DNA of 64,000 bases from Reticulitermes speratus (GCA_021186555.1 JAJKFL010000002.1:10477001-10541000), one strand, 5' to 3'; positions 1-11,200 are shown, counted from the stretch's first letter. Numbers and translations are program-made. Notes: generated by a model from the sequence alone, not told the origin.

Positions 1-1080
1 AAGGATGGGCAAAGTATAATTAGCTCTCTCCAGTTAGAAAACGGAGAATACACTAACACAGAGAACGAGACTCTGGAGGAATTACTCAGGGTTCATTTCC
101 CTGGTTCAAAAATACTTAATGAACCTTCTGGTGGATGGGACGGTATTGAACTGGAGTCTCCTGAATGGAAGGCATCCAGGAGTGACTGGGCATTCTCCAG
201 AAGGGTCGTAAGTTTTGGAAAATTGAAATGGGCTGTTTACTCATTTCAACCATATAAATCCCCAGGTATGGATGGAATTATGCCCATCATGCTACAGCAG
301 GGTTTTGAACTGCTAGGGGGAAAATTATTAAAATTACTAAGAGCTAGTTTGGCCTTAGGATATATCCCGATGAGCTGGAGGCATACCAGGGTGGTGTTTA
401 TTCCAAAACCTGGGAAATCTTTGACCCAGGCTAAGTCCCTGAGACCTATCAGCCTCATGTCTTTCGTACTCAAAATACTTGAGAAAGTAATCTATGTACA
501 CATCAGGGATGGTGTTTTGGTTGAGAAACCACTTCACCAATACCAGTATGCCTATAGGGCAGGTGTGTCCACAGAAACCGTACTTCTCCAGGTGGTAAGC
601 AGACTGGAAAGATCTTTGACAAATAAGGAGGTTGCGCTGGGTGCCTTCTTGGACATTGAGGGGGCATTCGACAGTACCTCCTTTAATGCAATTACTACAG
701 CTGCCAGAGAACGTGGACTTGAGGAAACATGTTGTAGATGGATCAGGTCCATGCTTGAAGGCAGACTGGTACATACTTCCCTCATGGGCAGCAGTCTTAC
801 TGCCCAAGTTGCAGGGGGGTGTCCACAGGGGGGAGTTTTGTCTCCCCTTTTGTGGAATCTAGTAGTAGATAGGCTTCTGGTAATAACCAATGACCTAGGA
901 TTCAGAACCTTCGGATATGCTGACGATATTGTCATCATAGTGCAAGGTAAATTTGAACACACTGTCAGGGAACTCATGCAAAGTGCCCTGGATGCAGTGG
1001 TAAATTGGGTTGTCAAAGAGGGCCTGAATATAAACCCTCATAAAGCAACCATAGTTTCCTTTACCAATAGAAGGAAGTGA
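1..1080 (+). pseudogene. LINE ORF2, reverse transcriptase domain (frameshifted at 3' end)
   Basis: The frame is open from base 1, so the true start lies outside the window. It encodes the RT fingers and palm. Landmarks in order are a linker ending HFPG, the YKSPGMDGI block near residue 80, FIPKPGK, the LRPISLMSFVLKILEK block, AFDSTSFNAI with a catalytic Asp, CPQGGVLSPLLWNL, and the catalytic YADD box (FGYADDIVII) at about 910-940. All are typical of functional LINE RTs. The frame stops at TGA 1078-1080, exactly where the thumb should begin. The thumb continues in another frame, so the stop is a frameshift lesion and not a natural end. Confidence 0.9.
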
Positions 1081-2531
1081 GGGATTCAAGACCGATCACA
1101 CTTCTAGGTAAAGAACTTGTGATGTTGGGGGAGGTTAAGTATTTGGGAGTGATTCTAGATTCCAAACTTAACTGGAACCAACATCTACAGAAAATAATTA
1201 GGAAATCAATGACCACCTTTACGGTGGTCAGACGAATGTATGGTAAGAGATGGGGACTTAGACCTAGTATGTTGCATTGGCTCTACACTAGGGTAATCAG
1301 ACCATCTATTCTCTATGCTGCCTTGGTTTGGTGGCCCAAGGTTAAGCAAAAGAGTACCAAAAACCAATTAGGCAGGATTCAAAGAATGGCCTGCCTAGCT
1401 ATTACAGGGGCTACTGCAGCAATGGAGGTGCTTCTGAATCTGACTCCGCTAGATCTATTGATTATGGCGGAGGCGAGGATGGCACTCTATAGACTGAATA
1501 TAATTGAGCAACCAAATGTTCCCAAAACGGAAGCAGGGTTGCTGAATATCTGGAGGAAGGTGGGTGACCCTGTACTTGATATGCGGTCAGACCACATTAC
1601 ACCAGTATACTACTACACCAAAAACTACATGGTTAATACTGACCAGGAGTTTTGGAGGAATAAAGATCCAAGGCTTCCCAGAGATGCCCTAATCTGGTTT
1701 ACAGACGGATCAAGGGATGGCTCAGGGACAGGATCTGGGATTCAAGGCATAAGACCAGAGAAAGGTTTCAGTTTCTCTCTGGGTAAATTTGCCACAGTTT
1801 TTCAAACCGAAATACATGCCATTCTTCAATGTGCATGTGAGAATATAAGAAGGGCTTATTGTAATAAGCAGATCCTTATTTTCTCTGACAGCCAGGCGGC
1901 ACTTAAGGCACTCAACAGCCCAAAAGTAACGTCGAGACTAGTTGTAGAATGCATGGATGCTCTATCTGAGCTGGCAGAACGCAATGAGGTAACCCTCATG
2001 TGGGTGCCTGGGCATAGTGGCATCCTTGGTAATGAAAAAGCAGATGAACTTGCAAGGCCAGGTGCAGCTAAGCCATTACTTGGCCCAGAGCCGGCTCTTG
2101 GAATACCAAAGTGTTCAGCAAGAGAAGCAATCAAGAACTGGACTGAGTGTCAACATTTAACTACCTGGAACAGTATACCAGGTCACAAACATGGCAAACT
2201 TTTTATCAATGGACCATGCAAGAAGAAAGCTGATGGCCTGATTAAATTGAGCAGGAATCAACTTAGATCAGTAGTAGCATTCCTCACAGGACATGCACCT
2301 GTGAGGAAGCACTTGAACATTATGGGCATCTTCGAAGGAGATCCGACCTGCAGATTCTATGGGTCGGAGACTGAATCTGTGCACCATATTGTTTGTGGTT
2401 GCGAGGCACTGGCTCGACAACGTTATAAGCTCTTTGGGAAGATGTTCGCTGAACCAAGAGATATAAGCTTGGCTCCACTAAAAGACCTGTGTCTCTTTAT
2501 TAGTAGCACAGGGCTAATGAACCAATGCTGA
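1077..2531 (+). pseudogene. LINE ORF2, RT thumb, RNase H and C-terminal Cys/His region
   Basis: This continues the polyprotein after the frameshift. The first codons (GTG, shown as start only because the frame opens there) lead into the RT thumb with EVKYLGVILDSKLNWNQHL. A complete-looking RNase H follows at about 1690-2065. It keeps the four acidic catalytic residues: Asp in FTDGSRDGS, Glu in QTEIHAIL, Asp in FSDSQAAL and Asp in NEKADELA, plus the WVPGHSG loop. The C-terminus has a Cys/His knuckle-like stretch ending HHIVCGCEAL. Its second cysteine appears replaced by Tyr (CRFYG where relatives usually have CxxC). The natural stop is at 2529-2531. Confidence 0.88.
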
Positions 2532-2615
2532 AAGAAAGACTAAGGGTGAGCACAATAAGCCTAAGGCTGCGGTGCATCCGGAGCGAATGCCGACGGGCCC
2601 ATAGAAAGAAGAAGA

Positions 2616-2653
2616 AACCTAACCTAACCTAACCTACTAACCTAACCTAACCT
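2616..2653 (+). repeat. Interstitial telomere-type repeat (AACCT)n
   Basis: About seven AACCT units, with one imperfection (ACTAACC), directly follow the LINE 3' UTR. AACCT is the complement of TTAGG, the ancestral insect telomere repeat. Either the element inserted into a TTAGG array, as the R1-clade TRAS/SART elements of Bombyx do, or the pentamer is a 3' tail made during reverse transcription. The sequence alone does not decide between these. Confidence 0.85.
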
Positions 2654-3334
2654 TGGTCCTTGTAAACGCAATTACATTTCAATCGTTTTGGATTGTCGGA
2701 ATCGTCTGTACTTGTTGATCAGCTGCTTGCTATGCAAGAAGGCATTGATGTATGTGGTATGGCATTCAGTGTGTTAGGTGTTTGTTGGAGTGTGAGGAAT
2801 AGGTCATAGGGTATGAATATTATTAATTATCATGCATTAAGGAGATTACTCTAACTATATGCAAGTGGACGTAGTTGGAATTATGTCAATAAAAGTCGTA
2901 AATTATTGGTAGGGCATGATGTTAGCAGTACTGTTCTTCCAGCTTCTGTTATTTAGTATTTGTCTTCATGTCTGGTTTTAATTGCAGGGTGAACGTAAGT
3001 GGCATATGTGCTGGTTTTGAGTCAGTTTCTAGGTAGTCTACCTTTTACATGACATTTGAGAGGTAGATTTTTTAATTGCCACCTATCTCAGATATGGTTT
3101 GAATTGGGTGGTCATGCTCAAACTTTTTGATAGATATTTCAGCCACATTTCAGCCGAAACAAGAATATCTGGTGCAGGTGAGTTTAAATTGAAGCCATGG
3201 CTCTCAAACCCACAAGAGTTCCAATTTTATTGTCTTTTAACTTAAAGTTACAAATGAGCAGTCGGTGTCTGTAAAGTTTATGTGCACAACATTATATTCT
3301 GACAATAAATAAATAAATAAGAAAATAAATAAAG
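2654..3334. other. Unassigned intergenic DNA
   Basis: AT-rich sequence with no open frame, splice-flanked exon or repeat that I can recognise. It ends in an AATAAATAAATA tract around 3305-3332 that leads into a second telomere-like tract. It could be the tail of an unrecognised element. Confidence 0.4.
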
Positions 3335-3370
3335 TAACCTAACCTAATCTACCCGAACCTGACCTAAACC
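3335..3370 (+). repeat. Degenerate telomere-type repeat
   Basis: Units TAACCT, AACCTAAT, CCGAACCT and GACCTAAACC form a decayed (AACCT)n tract. It sits between an A-rich (AAAT)n stretch and the minisatellite that begins next. It is about 0.7 kb downstream of the better-preserved tract at 2616 and in the same orientation. Confidence 0.65.
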
Positions 3371-4806
3371 CCCATACTCAGGCTGGCAAGGAAGCAGGCT
3401 GTCAGGGAGGCAGACATGAAGGTGTGGCCTACAAGGCGGGCAGCACAGGCAAGGCATGTATTGCTGATAGAGTGGGAGGGAAGGCAAGACAGAACAGGCA
3501 AGCAGGCTGGGAAGGCGAGGAAGGTCAGGACATGCGAGGGAGGGCATTCCTGCAAGACGAGTCTCAGCAGGGCAGTGCAGGCTCGCAAGGCGAGACTGGG
3601 CATGAAGGAGCAGGCTCTGAAGGCAGGGCAGGCTGGCAAGGCAAATCAGGGCATGCAAAGCAGGCGGGGCAGGGCTGGCTGGCAAAGCGAAACTGGAAAG
3701 AGTAGGGTGGAAATGCAGGGCAGGGTAACGGAACCTGCCAATGTAGGGTGGGGCTGGGCAGGGGAGTATAGCAAGGCAGTGCAATGTAGGGTATGCTGGT
3801 AAGGCAGGCCACGTAGGCAAGGCAGATCAGGACAGGAAGGAAACTTGGGGCAGTCAAAGCAGAACAAGACAAGAAAGGAAATTAAGGCAGGGCAGCGCAG
3901 GCGGGCAAGTCAGGGCAGGAAGAGCGAGCTAGCAAGGAAAAGTAGGGCAGTTTGGCACAGTTAGGCTAGGTAGGCAAATGAAGGCAGTGAGGGTACGATG
4001 GCAAGGCTAGGAAGGAGAGGGCAGGCTGGCAACGTGAGGCAGGGCACGGAAGGGAGGCTGGCATGTTGTGGCAGGGCAGGAAACTCAGGCTGGTAAGGCG
4101 ACGCAGTGCAGGGCAGGCTTAGCAGTGCTGAGTAGGGCAGGCTGCAGGGCTGTCCCGAAAGGCAGCTGAAGGCAGGGCAGGGATGCTGGCAAGTCAAGCC
4201 AGGCTGGACAGGCAGTGCTTTGTGGCAAGGTAAAGCAGGGAAAGGCAAGGCGGACATACAAGGAGGCAGGGCAGGAAAGATATTCAGGGCAGGCTCTAAC
4301 GGCACGGTAGGCACGCAGTGAAGGTCCGGCTTGACAGTGTGTCAGGCCTGAAAGACAATGCAGGGGTAGAGGCAAGGTAGGGCAGGCTGACAAAGCGAGG
4401 AAGTGTAGGGCTGGTAGGCTGGCAAGGCGAGGCAGGAGTTGGCAGGGTAGGGTAGGCAAGGCAGGGAGTGTAATGCAGGCACGGTAGGCAATGCAGCAGG
4501 TCAGGTTATCAGGTCGCGGCAAGGCAGGGCGGTTCAAGCAAGCACGCAAGACGTGGCTGGGCAGAGCAGGACGACAAGGCGAGGCAGGGGACGGCAGGCT
4601 GGCAAGGTGATGCAGGGCAGGTCAGGGAATGGAAAGCAATAGGGCAGGCACGGCAAGCAGGGGAGGGTATCGAGTCGCGGAAGGGCAAGGCGGGGCAGTG
4701 AGGCAGAGTAGGCGTGGAAGGTTAGGGCAGGATGGCAAGGCGAGGCAAGGGAGGGCTTGGCAGGTTAGGCTGGCAAGGCGAGTCAGGGCACAGCAGGGTA
4801 GGGCGT
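3371..4806. repeat. GC-rich minisatellite (GGCAGG/GGCAAGG-type units)
   Basis: About 1.4 kb is built from loosely periodic variants of GGCAGGCTGGCAAGGCGAGG, strongly purine-biased on the plus strand. Units drift in length, so this is a degenerate minisatellite. Long frames on both strands (Cys/Leu/Pro-rich on minus, Gly/Gln/Ala/Lys-rich on plus) are a by-product of missing stop codons and are not genes. A reverse-oriented patch of similar composition lies at 23021-23215. Confidence 0.85.
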
Positions 4807-5590
4807 CAGACCCCAGGAGACGCCCTCATGCCGACTTACGTACCCCAATACCGGCACGTATTCAGGATGATGTACGCCTGAAAAACCGGTTGAGCAGGCA
4901 GTGGCAAATCACTAGGGACCCTGCTCTAAAAAATGAGGTCAACCGCCTTCAGCGGTCGGTGACCCACCAGCTAAACGAGTGGCGAAATGAGCAGTGCCCA
5001 CTCCCTCTCCACACCTGGTCACACAGAGCGGGCTTGCTCTCTCAGACTCTGAGAAAGCCGAAACTCCCTGGCGGACAGTCTTGAGGCTCAGTTTCAGCCG
5101 GTAAACGACCCGTCGGATCCGGCAGTTATTGAGATGGTTGGCGAGGCGCTGCAAGCATACTCTTATGTACCAGCAAGCGAGCCCAATTTAACCAACCACG
5201 CGGAGGTACAGGATGCCATCCGGGGTCTCAAGTTGGGCAAGGCGCCGGGCCCAAACAGTATTCCGAACAGGGCTTTGAAGCACCTTCCGCAGGGTACTAT
5301 CTCTCTCCTCGCCGCGATATTCAACGCGGCTCTTGTAGCGCAGTACTTCCCATCAGTATGGAAGCATGCCCGCATTGTCTCCATTCTGAAACCAGGGAAG
5401 GACCCTACCCTCTTCGTATCGTCCCGTAAGTCTTCTGGACACCATTGGCAAGTCATTTGAGAAGATCCTACTTAGTAGGATCTTAAGTGAAGTAAGCAGG
5501 CGCGGGCATCTGCGAGATGAGCAGTTTGGATTCAGACCCAAACACAGCACCTCTCTTCAGCTAGCCCGCCTTGTCGAAAGGGTGTTGAAA
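4807..5590 (+). pseudogene. Jockey-like LINE reverse transcriptase fragment
   Basis: Decayed coding sequence of a jockey-group LINE. The pre-RT region (PARIQDDVRLKNRLSRQWQI, then RLQRSVTHQLNEW) runs at about 4840-4990. The RT N-terminus (AEVQDAIRGLKLGKAPGPNS and FPSVWKHARIVSILKPGKDP) runs at about 5200-5408. After a frameshift near 5410 it continues with LLDTIGKSFEKILLSRILSE and the FGFRPKHSTS block to about 5585. There are further frame shifts around 5000-5100. The catalytic YADD region and everything 3' of it are missing, so this is a dead internal fragment. It abuts the minisatellite on the left and a mariner-type inverted repeat on the right. Confidence 0.85.
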
Positions 5591-5699
5591 ATTGTGAGAA
5601 AATTTTCATATGGACATGTGTCTAATTCTGAATACTTACACACAGAGCGCTGTTTGAATCTCCACACCTAACTGCGTTAAAGATTTTTGTTTGCGGGGT

Positions 5700-5883
5700 T
5701 GGATGAAGAGCGAAGTTACAAAAGAAAAGTGGATACACGAGACGATTGCTTAATCGCATTTTGGATGCTGCTGCCCACATAAAGAAACTTGAGGATCAAC
5801 TCAGACGAACAACACGCGATCTTCGCACACGAGTTGCAAAGTGCACCGAGGTCGACGGTGGGATTTCGGAGCACTTATTGTGA
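5700..5883 (+). pseudogene. Transposase C-terminal remnant (Tc1/mariner-like)
   Basis: After a frame change near 5745 the plus strand reads LNRILDAAAHIKK followed by LRTRVAKCTEVDGGISEHLL and a TGA at 5881-5883. A helix with 'RI.DAA' followed by C-terminal 'C....GGHxEHLL' is a recurrent ending of insect Tc1/mariner-type transposases. The catalytic DDE part is missing. It is certainly inactive. Confidence 0.5.
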
Positions 5884-5954
5884 ACTGTAACAAATGTTAT
5901 TTCCGTGTATCAAATTTGTTATTTAAACATTAAATTAAAATTAAACTAGCAGTA

Positions 5955-6235
5955 AGTAAGTTCTTCACTGATCCCGGCAGCTGTGCCTTGTAAGGAGCGG
6001 GTCTTCAGCCAACCGCTTGCTGGGATTGTGGGTTCGAATCCCGCCGAGGGATGTCTGTCTCTTGTGAATGTTGTATGTTGTCTGGTAGAGGTCTCTGCCA
6101 TGGGCTGATCACTCGCCCAGAGGAGTCTACCGAGTGTCGTGTGTCTGTGATCTCGAAACCTTGACGAGGAGACCTACAATCACAAGTGCTGTTGAGCCAT
6201 GAAAATATCTCTTTCTTTATTACCATTCAGAGTGC
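5955..6235 (+). mobile_element. tRNA-derived SINE
   Basis: A Pol III-type head is visible. A box-B-like GGGTTCGAATCCC lies at about 6030-6044, preceded by an A-box-like region about 45 nt upstream. A non-tRNA body and an AT-rich tail follow. It lies inside the mariner remnant, so it is the younger insertion. I could not define target-site duplications. Confidence 0.55.
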
Positions 6236-6375
6236 TTTTGTATTTGTGGAATCAAACTGCTCTATCTCCATAACCTTTCAGAATTAGACACATGTTCACA
6301 TGAACGTTTTCCTCACAATGACCGATACTAACACCTCCCAAAATATTGACTTTTCCTCCTGGATCACCCTGTATA

Positions 6376-7542
6376 GTTGACCGTCTCTCAGACACTGATC
6401 AGCTCCTTGTAATGCAAAGTGTTGACTAAAACATGAAACAAACCTCTTGACAGTGGGTTGCCTACCAGCAAATAAGTTGAACATAATAGCGTAGATAACA
6501 ATACGAGTATTTTAGCTTATTATGTGTTACAGTCCGAGGAACTTCGCCCCTCCGGTATAACAATTAACATTTCTCTATTCAGCCTTGTTGTATCTTGTCT
6601 GCCACATCTGCAGAACAAAATGGCAACTGTCTGAACTAGGAGCTCCTGGTATTGTTTGTAGTTTGCTTTTGGAGATGACGAAAAGTCAATGTTTACCTTG
6701 CACACGCACATACAAGTACACTTTAATATTTGTCCACGTGTTAATACCCACGTGTGTACGGTACTGCGAACCATGGATGATATGTACACCAACACAGATC
6801 ATACAACTGAAAAGTACCACATTTTATTCGGAGCCCTAATTGTCGCCACTGTCGAAATGGGACAATTTTACCTTTTTTTTTCTTAATAAACATGTCATAC
6901 ACAAAAAAGTGCAAATAAAACAAATGTACAGTTAGTTTGTTACTATGGAAAAAATATTCATTGTTTTTTATTTTATGACATTCCAAATCAATACATTAAC
7001 TTCAATTAGTGAGGAGATAAAATCTGTAACAAAGACAGTTAAAGGAATGAATCCCGAAAGATAAAGAACAAATAGACTACAATGAAGCCTCAAGTAATCA
7101 CGGTGCCCACTGCGAAGATTACCGTGTTCTGAAATCTTATGTCATAGTCTGAAAACAAAAAAACATATCCGCAATTATGAGGAGCTTTATTTGTCCTCAA
7201 CACAGGACGTGACATTCCCTACAAACCAAATGGAATGTTTGAGGTTTGAAGCTTTGCTGAAAAAATGAAAGGGTGACATGAAGAGGCAGCTCTTCGGGAG
7301 ACAGGGTTCTTCATTATATAGACTTGCAATACATCATGCTATATATACACATATCATATTACAGCAATATATTTTGGCACACACCAGAGCCTGACAGCAG
7401 GTAAGTATTCTACATGTGACCAGACAAGAGCTGTTCAGCATTTTGTGTGAAGACAGTGCAAAGGATTATGATATATAACACAGATATACATATACTATGC
7501 AAATTTTATGTACTGAAGACTTCAGAATACTCTGCTACTGTA
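6376..7542. other. Intergenic DNA downstream of the zinc-finger gene
   Basis: No supported gene. A segment at about 6757-6850 (TGCGAACCATGGATGATATG onward) recurs in diverged form at about 15643-15720, so it is a dispersed repeat. On the minus strand an AATAAA (forward TTTATT at 7183-7188) lies about 350 nt past the zinc-finger stop codon and could serve as its polyadenylation signal. Confidence 0.4.
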
Positions 7543-8283
7543 TCACAACTTCATATTACAGGACAATGGCCGCTCTCCACCGTGTATCTGTAGATGTCGT
7601 GCAAGAGTAGCCTTTCGACCAAATGTCTTGTTACACACATCACAGCGAAAGGGCCGCACTCCACTATGTGTCTGTTGATGTCGTGCAAGAGTAGCCTTTC
7701 GACCAAATGTCTTGTTACACACATCACAGCAAAAGGGCCGCTCTCCACTATGCATCTGTTGATGTCGTGCAAGAGTAGCCTTTCTACCAAACGACTCGTT
7801 ACACACATCACAGCAAAAGGGCCGCACTCCACTATGTATCTGCTTATGAGTTATCAGATTAGCCTTGTCACCAAATGCCTTGTTACACACATCACAGCAA
7901 AAGGGCCGCTCTCCACTATGTGTCTGATTGTGAGTTATCAGATGAGCCTTTTGACTAAATGTCTTGTTACACACATCACAGCAAAAGGGCCGCTCTCCAG
8001 TATGTATCCGTTGATGTCGTGCAAGAGTAGACTTGTAACCAAAAGTCTTGTTACACACATCACAGCAAAAGGGCCACTCTCCACTATGTGTCTGCTTATG
8101 AGTTATCAGCTGAGCCTTTTGACCAAATGTCTTGTTACACACATCACAGCAAAAGGGCCGCTCTCCAGTATGTATCCGTTGATGTCGTGCAAGAGTAGAC
8201 TTGTAACCAAAAGTCTTGTTACACACATCACAGTTAAATGGCCGCACTCCACTACGTGCACAAGTCTGTTCATTCTCTGGACT
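7543..8283 (-). CDS. Zinc-finger gene last exon: eight C2H2 fingers
   Basis: The exon opens after the acceptor TTTTCTTTTGATCAG (AG at 8284-8285) and reads [12 protein letters not shown] before the first finger. It is 741 nt including the stop. Eight fingers of form C-x2-C-x12-H-x3-H, 28 residues apart, are joined by HTGERPF or HSGERPF linkers. Helix cores in order are YKSTLAR, QKAQLIT, YKSTLAR, QKAHLIT, DKANLIT, RKATLAR, RKATLAR, RKATLAR. Fingers 1-2 and 3-4 are near-copies (168-bp unit), and fingers 6-8 share one helix type, so the array grew by recent unequal exchange. It ends [10 protein letters not shown]. Confidence 0.93.
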   Translation of the reverse strand, partial: SPENEQTCARSGVRPFNCDVCNKTFGYKSTLARHQRIHTGERPFCCDVCNKTFGQKAQLITHKQTHSGEWPFCCDVCNKTFGYKSTLARHQRIHTGERPFCCDVCNKTFSQKAHLITHNQTHSGERPFCCDVCNKAFGDKANLITHKQIHSGVRPFCCDVCNESFGRKATLARHQQMHSGERPFCCDVCNKTFGRKATLARHQQTHSGVRPFRCDVCNKTFGRKATLARHLQIHGGERPLSCNMKL

Positions 8284-11200
8284 CTGATCAAAAGAAAAGA
8301 TTTATATTAATGTACATCTTAACAACAATAAGTCTCAAATCAAGTATAAATGAGATAATTAAGTACTACATTCAAACAGCTGTGTTCTTTACCAAATCAC
8401 ACTTTATGACTAGCAATATGCTGTAAAGTGTGCAGGCAAAATACAAGGCCCCATACACCTTTCAGATGCAGACATTTCAGAGTGGTATGTGAGATGTAAT
8501 TTGTAACTTTTCTTGGAAGAATTAAGTGAATGAAAGTTTAACCATATATCTTCGGCACAATGCACCAGCTCACACCGCAGAACACTCTCAGCTATATTTC
8601 TACACACTGTTATAATTTTAATAACAATATGAAATAGCTGCAGCTGTAAACTAGCCAACAGCTGAATGTGTATGACTTTTATCTATGGGCACAAATCATA
8701 AAGTCTGCATGCATTTTTGGAGCTCGACAGATGGAAATCTGTAACGTTATTCTAGAAATAGCTCAGCATGGAGATGAATGCATGTCACAGAATTTGTTAC
8801 ATGATTTGGATATTATGTACAAGTTTAAGACACCTCAGCCTCATGTGTGTTAGCACAGTCAGTTTGAATACTTCACTCCCACTGTAGTCCTGACTTCATG
8901 TTGCTAAACCTGCAAAGGGTCCTCATCCAGTAACTAGCCACAGTGCTTCACCCTGAACAGCCATGATGGCCTCCAATTCCCACCCCCTAAAATGCAACGC
9001 CATATGGCACTCTTATCAGTAGGCTTCTCATATGTGACGCTGTTTAACATGCCTACCTGTATAATCCTCAACACACAGCCACAAAACTTACCTGAGGTGA
9101 ATGTCGTCAAATATTAAATTAATAACACTGTGGAGGAGACAAAGACATGGTTTCATACAAACATTCTTATGACAAATACAGAACAAACAACAGCAATGTC
9201 ACTGCATACCAGATCAAACAGAAATGTGTTAAAACACACAACTATTTCATACTATGGTAACTGCCTATCAATCTGAAATTGCTAAACCTGCTTCACCCTG
9301 AACAGCCATGATGGCCCCCAATTCCCACACCCTAAAATGCCATGCCATATGGCACTCTATCAGTAGGCTTCTCATATGTGACACTGTTTAACATGCCTAG
9401 CTGTATAATCCGTAACACACAGCCACAAAACGTACCTCAGGTTCCGTCTTAACAGTTAGAAATGGTATTGGCTCTGGAAGCTCTTCTTCCTTTATACCAC
9501 TTGCCTCTTCAACCTGTACACCTACAATCTCATTTCCATCATCAGTTGACCTCAGGCATGTCTCACTACATGAAACACGGTCACTTCTCAGTGGATCCAC
9601 ACAGTTCTGTAAAACCATCACACTACTGAAACCATAGCTGAGATCTCTCACTATATTTTAAAACAAAAATAAAACACAAACTTTAACTGTCATTTCCCAC
9701 AGCAAAAATATATAGATGGAATGAGACCCTGCTCATTATTACAGCAACTGAAAATGAAGTGGAAAAAGTGACAAGAAATCTGACGGGCAAATTTTCTGCA
9801 GGCTTTGACGAAATATCGTACTGTGTAATCAAAACGCACGTAAATATACTTAAGAATCCTTTAGCTCATAATGTATCATTTTAATCAAGTACTTTTCCAC
9901 CAACAGCTTAAAAATGGCTCAAGTTAATCCACTGAATAAAAAGGGGCAGTAATATAACATACACGACTATAGAGAAATCTCTTTTAACTGCTTTCTTCAA
10001 TAAGTGTTCAAAGAAGTAATGTACAATAGGATAAAACATTCTGTATTAAAAGATGAGATCACAGAGAGGCCCAGAAATGTTTCAGACAACACAGATCAAC
10101 AGCGACAGCAATACGTTATTTTCTTGGAAGTATACAGGACTCCACTGACAGAGGCACAAATTCACTTTCCAAGTTTCTTTTTTTATCTGATGAAAGCATA
10201 TGATTTTATATATCATGGAATCTTACTAGCTAAACTAGTTTCTTATGGCATAGAAGGTACAACAAACTTCGCAATTAATTTATACCTATTGTACTGAAAA
10301 GACTTAGTCGCAATAAACTAGTGTGACGGTAGCAATTGCATACACAATAATTCTGCTTCTGCTTTTAAAGAAATGAATCATGGAGTGTTGGAAAGTGAAG
10401 ATAGTTTTGTTTTTGGACATGTTCCTTACTGAAATAAGAAAGAGGTCATCAAATATTAAATTAATAACACTGTGGAGGAGACAAAGACATGGTTTCATAC
10501 AAACATTCTTATGACAAATACAGAACAAACAACAGCAATGTCACTGCATACCAGATCAAACATAAATGTGTTAAAACAGCACAACTATTTCATGCTATGG
10601 TAACTGCCTATCAATCTGAACCCAAATTTCTAGGCATACACATTTCTGAAGACACAAAATGGGATGTTCATCTTCAGTGACTAAACTAAAAACTGAACAA
10701 GGTTCGTTACATCAGGAAATTCTTACAGGACATAATGAGCCCTCATACCATAACAAGTGTCTATTTCACTTACTTTCAAGCTCATCTCAGATACGATTTA
10801 AATTTATGGTGATCCTGTGTAGTGAAAGTACTGAAATCTTTAAACTGCAAAAGCGGATAATGAAAATTAGCCTCCTCATAAATGCCACTCTCTTAGTTCC
10901 AAATATTCCCCTCAGCACCCTGTTTTCAAATACCCTCAACATATGTTCTTCCACTCAGGTGACTTACCATATTTCAAACCCATGCAAAACAACACAAACA
11001 CAAAATATTCTGAACGAAATGGTAGGTAACAAGCAATGCCTTTATTTAGTCTGCTGTTATTTCTTCATAAACATGGTTCCTTTTTAGATTGTCTTAGTGT
11101 CTGATTAAATTGATCTTAAAAGAGACTTGCAAGAAATTGGACAAGTATTGTATAAGCAACATATCACAAAACACAATATTCTTGAGACATTTTCAAAGCA

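Larger units (their letters stand above)
1..2653 (+). mobile_element. LOA/R1-type non-LTR retrotransposon, 3' part, telomere-like tail
   Basis: This is the 3' part of a non-LTR retrotransposon (LINE). It carries a reverse transcriptase, a C-terminal RNase H and a Cys/His region, followed by a short 3' UTR that runs straight into AACCT pentamers. The left end is cut by the window edge, so the endonuclease and ORF1 are not visible. The RT to RNase H order and the absence of LTRs place it with the LOA/I/R1 group. I favour LOA/R1 from the wording of the RT motifs, without a tree. One frameshift near 1070-1080 splits the polyprotein. The rest is open, so the copy is relatively young. It probably moved by target-primed reverse transcription. 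Confidence 0.88.
5591..6375 (+). mobile_element. Tc1/mariner-superfamily DNA transposon remnant
   Basis: A roughly 42-bp imperfect inverted repeat (5591-5632 against 6277-6319) shares ACATGTGTCTAATTCTGA and brackets a transposase C-terminal remnant and a SINE. Beyond the right arm the complement reads TACAGGGTGATCCAGGAGG, a common style of DNA-transposon terminus. The superfamily call rests mainly on the protein tail described in the next entry. The ends are not defined precisely. Confidence 0.5.
8286..9435. other. Zinc-finger gene intron with duplicated segments
   Basis: Intron between the finger exon and the middle exon. It holds two duplicated blocks: 8901-9097, a copy of 9279-9441, which reaches the middle exon's donor site, and 9104-9278, a copy of 10445-10620. 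No other feature was recognised. Confidence 0.6.

Noticed and set aside
2616..3370. True chromosome end
   Set aside because: The telomere-type tracts are short and interrupted, and unique sequence and genes continue on both sides. Interstitial only.
3344..4549. Several overlapping 90-160-codon frames, Cys/Leu/Pro-rich on minus and Gly/Gln/Ala-rich on plus
   Set aside because: They follow the minisatellite units and are open on both strands because the repeat lacks stop codons. No start context, domain or splice signals.
7594..8310. 238-codon plus-strand frame opposite the zinc-finger exon
   Set aside because: Exact antisense shadow of the 84-bp finger repeat. The minus strand has the clear C2H2 pattern.
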